From assembly GCA_964409685.1 (NCBI GenBank), contig CAYPEJ010000018.1, positions 1-64,000 of the forward strand: a stretch of 64,000 nucleotides of DNA, in the 5' to 3' direction. Position numbers and translations under genes: made by a program. Each line of letters begins with the position of its first letter. Position 1 is the stretch's first letter. Below, in pieces: positions 59,759-64,000 of this stretch. This DNA is from Clostridium_AI sp964409685 (GTDB taxonomy: Bacteria; Bacillota; Clostridia; Lachnospirales; Lachnospiraceae). The notes under the pieces are model-generated. The model ran no database searches, was not told where the DNA came from, and saw only the letters and a program-made list of their open reading frames with translations.

Positions 59759-59783
59759 GCGAGAGGGGCGCAGCCCCTCTCGC
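59759..59783. repeat. 11-bp perfect hairpin GCGAGAGGGGC
   Basis: GCGAGAGGGGC and GCCCCTCTCGC with a 3-nt loop, adjoining the terminator below. Confidence 0.8.
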
Positions 59784-59826
59784 CAAAGAAAAGACACCCC
59801 CAGTCCCTTGCGGGACCGAGGGTGTC
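59783..59826 (-). terminator. Terminator of gene at 59834
   Basis: Minus strand: GACACCC...GGTCCC-GCAA-GGGAC...GGGTGTC stem (15 positions, central mismatches), then TTTTCTTT. Confidence 0.8.
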
Positions 59827-59833
59827 TGGGGTG

Positions 59834-60226
59834 CTATGCGAGGCACGCCCGCACTGCGGCGGAGATGGGACGCGCGATCGGTCGCGCTCGCGCGGCCGCT
59901 ACTGCGATGCCTACTACCCCGTAGTCGCTGGGCGTCACCTCGCGCCCGACATCTGCGGGGTCAACCGTGGCCATGCCACGGCCGACCCAGTAAGGTTGTC
60001 CCGCCCTCTTGCCCTTGGATATGGTCTTGCGGGTTAGGCAGGGCGCGATGCTACTCACCACGTCGTCGGAGACCCCATAGGCCTCCCACGTGACGTTGTG
60101 CCCCATTACTAGGAGGGTTGCAACGCCCTCCTCTGACAGGCGGAGCACGAGTGCTCCGCTGACTGTTGACGGGACTGTCATGGTGGGCATCTCAGCCGCC
60201 ACCTGGCTGTCAATCGGATCGTTCAT
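59834..60226 (-). CDS. Isolated small protein between two control regions, unknown
   Basis: 130 aa, ATG behind GGAGGATCGAAC. Val/Ala/Thr-rich with a basic turn (TRKTISKGKRAGQPYWVG) and an Ala/Arg-rich C-terminal helix. It has its own terminator and is bracketed by palindrome-rich DNA, so an initiator or regulator acting on those sites is conceivable; no HTH was seen. Confidence 0.6.
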   Translation of the reverse strand: MNDPIDSQVAAEMPTMTVPSTVSGALVLRLSEEGVATLLVMGHNVTWEAYGVSDDVVSSIAPCLTRKTISKGKRAGQPYWVGRGMATVDPADVGREVTPSDYGVVGIAVAAARARPIARPISAAVRACLA

Positions 60227-60571
60227 GTTCGATCCTCCTGTGGCCGTCGTTATTGTTGCTGCGCAGGGTGACGGCTAGTGCCCTGCGCAGGTGTGCGAAC
60301 TGTTCGCACGAAACTGGTGTATTTTGTGTGGTATGGGTGTGAAGGGTTTCCCCACTGGCGGGATGGGGAGGAACCACGGTTTGCGAGTACCGACGAGCAA
60401 ACCGTGGGTGCGGCAGGAGTGGAGATTACCTGTGTTGTCAGCCGGCCTTCATCCACAAGCATGAATGTACTGACGATAACGCTTTTTGGCAAAAGCCCCT
60501 TGGCCCCTAGGGGTATATATTATATACCCGTGCGCAGATTCTGCTCCTCCCCGTACGTACGGCCACAGGAA

Positions 60572-60628
60572 CCCAAGGTACCCAAGGTACCCAATTTGAC
60601 CAAGGTACCCAATTTGACCGATTTGACC
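60572..60628 (+). repeat. Iteron-like direct repeats CCCAAGGTA / CCCAATTTGACC
   Basis: CCCAAGGTA x2, CCCAATTTGACC, CAAGGTA, CCCAATTTGACC, GATTTGACC in 57 bases. The CAAGGTACCCAAGGTA part also occurs inverted at 59462-59483. Confidence 0.85.
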
Positions 60629-60772
60629 GGGATACCCGGACACCCTCCCTGCCAGAATGCCGCCAGACACCCGTAGACGCCCCTCCACGCCCTCCGCGCT
60701 CTCCAGAGGCGTCCTCGTACCCCTGCGCCCTCCGGCGCGTCCTATGCCCGTTCCTGCGCGTATTTGCGCCCA

Positions 60773-60801
60773 TTGACCGTTCTGCCCGTTTTTGCTATTC
60801 T
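60773..60801 (+). promoter_or_regulatory. Sigma70-like promoter for tail-fibre genes
   Basis: TTGACC (60773-60778), 17-bp spacer, TATTCT (60796-60801) with a TGC extension. The ATG at 60824 lies 22 bases downstream of the -10. Confidence 0.75.
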
Positions 60802-60823
60802 TTGTGTCCGAAGGAACCCCGCG

Positions 60824-62578
60824 ATGTCCACTCCTCCCCGCTACCGAGAGAACCAGCTCTTCCCGACGCCCCGACCCGAGGCGTACCCGCCGCCGTCCCC
60901 GCTTCCGTGGACGCCGGCTCCCGCGCCTGTGCCCGCGTGGCGCACGCACGCCGCGGACACGTCCGACCCGCACAAGACCCGGCTGCTCGTCCCCGCGCTG
61001 CGCATGGGCTCCGGGGCCCCGTCCGTCGCCGAAGGGGACAAGCCGACCGACCTGTACTACGACATCTCGGGCGGCGCGCTGTACGTTTGCGCGACCGTGG
61101 CGGGGAATCCGGCCTGGCTCCTGGCGGGGTCGGACTCCTACACGAAGGCCGAGATCGACACGAAGAATGAGGCACTGTCGCAGTCGATCGCCTCCGCCAA
61201 TTTGATGGCCAACACCGCGTATTCCGCCGCGCAGACCGCCCAGGAAGCGGCCAACAATGCGTACAACACCGCCGCGCCCGCATTGACCTACGTCAACGAC
61301 CACATCGCCAACAGGAAAAACCCTCACGGAGTGTCCGCGTCACAGATCGGCGTATACACGAAGGCCGAGATCGACACGAAGCTCCGAGGCTATTTGACCG
61401 GCGAGACCGACCCTGTTTTCACTGATTGGCGCGACAATTCTCGGTTCCTTACAGCCGGCTATAATCTCGGGTCTGTCAACGTTTACCCCAGCCCCGACGA
61501 TGGGTCCGGGACCGTGCGCCTTGACGGGTCCATCGTCCTTGGCAGCAATATCATGGTGTATGGGTACGAAAACCTGATCGACCACGTCACGCTGCTCGGG
61601 TCAGACCTGGTGGTCCCGGGTGCCAGCGAGAGCCAGGCCAATGCGGTGGTGCTCGGGCACAACGTGCGGTCCCACGGCGCCGACACGTTCAATATCGGCG
61701 CGCCCTCGCTCGACAAGGTCTACCTTGGCGCCTTTAGTGATTTTGCGGATTCTGCCTCCACCGACAACGCGAAGACCCTGCAGTCGCTTCTGGACGAGCA
61801 GTACGCCTTGTCCAGCTCACTGTCGGGGTACCTCCCGCTGACGGGCGGCGTGCTCGAGGCGTCCGACTGGTGGAGCGACGCCGTGACTAACGACAGTCAC
61901 CATGGCAGGATCGAGCTCTCTCCGTCGAGTGGCCCGGCCGCCCCCGCGACCATCGCCGTTGAAGGCGCGCAATCCGCGGGCGGGAGGATCTCAGTCCACG
62001 GCTCGTATTCGGAGGGCGACCCCGGCGAGCTGACGGTGTACGGCGTTATCAGCAACAGCGAACCGGACGACTTCGGGAGCGTTGTGGTCCGTGGATCCGG
62101 TCCCGGGTCGCTGCTCGCCGACGTGAAGATCGCCGGCAATTCCGTTCGGGGGCTTTTCCCGACGGTGGCGGCGCTCGTCGGCGCGGCGCACTACTCCGCC
62201 GTTTACGTCCACGCCTACGAGGCGGATCTGTCGTCGCGCAACAGGAGCGTGGTCTGCATGCGGCTGGGCGGCCCGGTCCCGGCGGACGTCAGCCTGACGA
62301 TCCCGTCGGATTTCCCGAGCTTCGACGGAAAGACCGTCTCGACGTTCGACTGCGTTGTGCAGATCGATCCGGGCGGCTCCGCGACTTCCGACGGTTCACT
62401 GTCGCTGCAGGTCGCCGGCGACCTCGGCGGAGACATCTACCTCGCGGACGGCTCGGAAGCCAAGGTGTTCAAGGACGGCGTGACGGTCGTGACGATCACG
62501 GGCGCGAAGGAAACAACCGACTCGGTCCCGGAGTATCTCGTGTCGGTGCGGCACTTTACGAAACTGGAGGCATCGTGA
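60824..62578 (+). CDS. Tail-fibre / appendage protein
   Basis: 584 aa from MSTPPRY, behind AAGGAACCCC; the frame is open upstream but overlaps the promoter. A Pro-rich N-terminus (virion attachment) precedes two YTKAEIDTK motifs (about 105 and 177) around HIANRKNPHGVSASQIG, a signature of trimeric tail fibres. The rest is Gly/Ser/Val-rich repeats typical of beta-helix fibre shafts. Confidence 0.8.
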   Translation: MSTPPRYRENQLFPTPRPEAYPPPSPLPWTPAPAPVPAWRTHAADTSDPHKTRLLVPALRMGSGAPSVAEGDKPTDLYYDISGGALYVCATVAGNPAWLLAGSDSYTKAEIDTKNEALSQSIASANLMANTAYSAAQTAQEAANNAYNTAAPALTYVNDHIANRKNPHGVSASQIGVYTKAEIDTKLRGYLTGETDPVFTDWRDNSRFLTAGYNLGSVNVYPSPDDGSGTVRLDGSIVLGSNIMVYGYENLIDHVTLLGSDLVVPGASESQANAVVLGHNVRSHGADTFNIGAPSLDKVYLGAFSDFADSASTDNAKTLQSLLDEQYALSSSLSGYLPLTGGVLEASDWWSDAVTNDSHHGRIELSPSSGPAAPATIAVEGAQSAGGRISVHGSYSEGDPGELTVYGVISNSEPDDFGSVVVRGSGPGSLLADVKIAGNSVRGLFPTVAALVGAAHYSAVYVHAYEADLSSRNRSVVCMRLGGPVPADVSLTIPSDFPSFDGKTVSTFDCVVQIDPGGSATSDGSLSLQVAGDLGGDIYLADGSEAKVFKDGVTVVTITGAKETTDSVPEYLVSVRHFTKLEAS

Positions 62579-63954
62579 TGTATGGAAAGCTTGTCGGCGG
62601 GGAGCTCGTGAAGGCCCCCGCGTATGTGAAGTCCGGCGGCGCGTGGGTGCTGAACCCGTCCGTGGAGCAGTACCTGGACGCCGGGTATTATCCCGTCGAT
62701 CCGACGGTGCCGACCCCGCCCGCCGGCAAGGTCGTGGCGACGTTGGGATGGTGTTTCGACGGCGCCGGAATCACGCGCGTGGCGACGTTCGCCGACGCGC
62801 CCGCGCAGGAGACTGTCAACTTGAGCACTCTTACAGGTTTGAAGAACGCCGCCGCGAAGTTCGCCGCGGCCCTCGGGTACGCGGTGTCGTGCCTCGCCAT
62901 GACGTGCGCCGCGGACGTCGTGTCGCCCGTCCACGTCGCGAATCTCGGAGACCTCGACATCGACACGGCGAAAGTCGTGACGAACGTCGACGTGTCCGCG
63001 TTCGCGCCCTCGTCGATCACGAGCGACGTCTACGACGTGCAGTCCGCGCTTGGCGGCAAGGCGAACACGGCGGCTCTCGGGAACTACGCGACCACGCAGC
63101 GCGTGGCGCAGGCCGAGGCGAACGTCGCGTCGATGTGGTACACGCTCTACGGCGAGAGCTGTTGGATTGCGGTAACGAACTACATGCGGACGATCCCCGG
63201 CGTCATGCCGTCCTTCTCTTTGTGGGAGGTCCGCGACGGCGCGACGAACGAGGTGTACTCGTCCAGAGACGAAATCACGAACCGAGTCGAGGCCGCGGTC
63301 GGTCCCCTGCGCGAGTCCGTGGCGGACGCGCTTGAGAAGGCGGAGCTTGCGAAAGCGTGGGGCCGCCACCAGTCCGCGGACGGCTCGGCGGCGCCGGTCG
63401 GCTACACCATTGTTTCCTCGACGAACCTCGTCCTGACCGGCGGTGGTAAGTGGGAGGGCATCGTCCTCGAGACCTTGGGCCAGACGTTCTGGGTGTTCTC
63501 CGGGGCGGGCGGATTGACGTCCACGTCCGAGGGCAAGCTCCGGTGCATCGACGCGAACGGCGACACGGCGTTCGAGGTGACGACCGGGACGATGCAGACG
63601 TTGCCGGCGATCCCCGCCTCGTTCCAGGTGGAGTCGACCGCCGACGGGAAGGACGTCACGTTCAGCGTCTACGCGACGAACGCGCCGACGCTGTGGTCGT
63701 CGACGGACCTTCTCGGGCCGTGGTTCGCGCACTCGAACGCGACGTGGACGGCGGGGCTGTCGAACACGTACACGGTCGCGATGACGGTCGACTCGACGTC
63801 GCCCGCGATGTTCTTCCGCGCGACCTACGAGCTTGGCCAGCAGCCGTGCGTCAAGTTCGCCAAGCCACTGGAGCTTACGCAGGTCAAGCTTGGCGACACG
63901 ATCTACAACGTGTCGGTTTCCGACGGCAAGCTCGCGCTTACGGAGGCCAACTGA
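62578..63954 (+). CDS. Second tail-fibre / receptor-binding protein candidate
   Basis: 458 aa, ATG overlapping the upstream stop (TGATG) behind GGAGG. The first 60 residues are short beta strands and Pro linkers; the middle has a helical SRDEITNRVEAAVGPLRES stem; the last 190 residues after AWGRHQSADGSAAP form two Ig/beta-sandwich-like units. The coupled position after the fibre gene suggests a distal fibre or receptor-binding role. Confidence 0.7.
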   Translation: MYGKLVGGELVKAPAYVKSGGAWVLNPSVEQYLDAGYYPVDPTVPTPPAGKVVATLGWCFDGAGITRVATFADAPAQETVNLSTLTGLKNAAAKFAAALGYAVSCLAMTCAADVVSPVHVANLGDLDIDTAKVVTNVDVSAFAPSSITSDVYDVQSALGGKANTAALGNYATTQRVAQAEANVASMWYTLYGESCWIAVTNYMRTIPGVMPSFSLWEVRDGATNEVYSSRDEITNRVEAAVGPLRESVADALEKAELAKAWGRHQSADGSAAPVGYTIVSSTNLVLTGGGKWEGIVLETLGQTFWVFSGAGGLTSTSEGKLRCIDANGDTAFEVTTGTMQTLPAIPASFQVESTADGKDVTFSVYATNAPTLWSSTDLLGPWFAHSNATWTAGLSNTYTVAMTVDSTSPAMFFRATYELGQQPCVKFAKPLELTQVKLGDTIYNVSVSDGKLALTEAN

Positions 63955-64000
63955 TGCGGCTCGTCTCGAAAATGAAGTCGCGGCTCGGGAAGAACTTCTG
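63954..64000 (+). CDS. Start of a further gene, cut by window end
   Basis: ATG overlaps the upstream stop (TGATG); only MRLVSKMKSRLGKNF is visible. Too short to name. Confidence 0.5.
   Translation, partial: MRLVSKMKSRLGKNF

Larger units (their letters stand above)
59035..59833. other. 799-base non-coding control region (left half)
   Basis: No convincing gene. It holds a perfect inverted repeat (59171-59200), a 10-bp palindrome GTGTATACAC, an AT-rich stretch (about 59309-59365) that stands out from the GC-rich surroundings, a pair of TTACA-N5-TGTAA sites (59505-59541), CAGGAAACCT direct repeats (59642, 59663), an 11-bp hairpin (59759-59783) and a terminator (59783-59826). It separates two minus-strand genes and is a candidate origin or master control region. 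Confidence 0.6.
60227..60823. other. 597-base control region (right half), palindromes and iteron-like repeats
   Basis: No convincing gene. In order: 10-bp inverted repeat CTGCGCAGGG/CCCTGCGCAG (60259-60290), GTGCGAA/TTCGCAC (60293-60309), 11-bp CCACGGTTTGC/GCAAACCGTGG (60374-60407), CCCCTAGGGG (60504-60513), GGGTATATATTATATACCC (60511-60529), CCGTACGTACGG (60551-60562), direct repeats (60572-60628) and the tail-fibre promoter. None of the hairpins has a T-run. Confidence 0.7.

Noticed and set aside
59232..60093. Plus-strand frames of 118 and 179 codons in the control region
   Set aside because: No ribosome sites, composition unlike other genes, and they cross palindromes, a terminator and the minus-strand gene at 59834.
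62578..63954. Diversity-generating retroelement target in the fibre gene
   Set aside because: No reverse transcriptase, template repeat or terminal variable region of the C-type lectin kind in this window.

Overview
This window is part of a GC-rich dsDNA tailed-phage genome (Caudoviricetes), most likely a metagenome assembly: it has two 100-N gaps, both inside coding tandem repeats. No chromosomal housekeeping genes, rRNA or tRNA were seen. The portal and large terminase are not visible and probably lie left of position 1. The host is not fixed by the sequence. The C-terminal domain style of the second tail-fibre protein reminds me of Kiritimatiellota/Verrucomicrobiota gut genomes, but that is a weak inference.

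Layout: (1) 1-34228, plus strand, virion module: a scaffold-like protein, major capsid protein, neck/connector-like protein, four uncharacterised virion proteins, one 7359-residue protein, and a repeat-rich GQQ protein. Two sigma70-like promoters with the same -10 (TATTAT, 17-bp spacing) precede the capsid gene and the giant gene. (2) 34225-60226, minus strand, early/middle module read right to left. From 60226 down to about 48240 there are some thirty small, closely packed genes, mostly unknown. Below that lie the replication genes: SF2 helicase, Cas4/DUF2800-like nuclease, putative ssDNA-binding protein, a small basic protein, family A DNA polymerase, primase-helicase and RuvC-like resolvase. 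Then come an HTH protein resembling a small terminase subunit, an HU-like protein, a Cys/Lys-repeat protein, a GroES-like co-chaperonin, a DUF3310 protein, a MazG-like protein and a ThyX-family protein. (3) 59035-60823: a mostly non-coding control region packed with palindromes and direct repeats around one small gene, a candidate origin/regulatory hub. (4) 60824-64000, plus strand, tail-fibre genes behind their own promoter.

How it fits together: sigma70-type promoters (a TTGRCW/TATACT family on the minus strand) probably drive early genes with host RNA polymerase. Polymerase, primase-helicase, helicase, nuclease, SSB-like protein and resolvase form a self-contained replisome. ThyX-like, DUF3310 and MazG-like proteins adjust nucleotide pools. 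The GroES-like protein may retune the host chaperonin for capsid folding. The 7359-aa protein carries, in order, a double-psi-barrel RNA polymerase-type DxDGD motif in a beta-prime-like context, a zinc-metallopeptidase motif, a DUF1848 (radical-SAM-like) cysteine domain and a GH24-like lysozyme. It is therefore a candidate injected multi-enzyme virion protein and is the most interesting object in the window. Other notable items are a probable small RNA at about 48120-48240 behind a strong promoter, and 10-bp A-rich leader repeats in front of the SSB-like and helicase genes.
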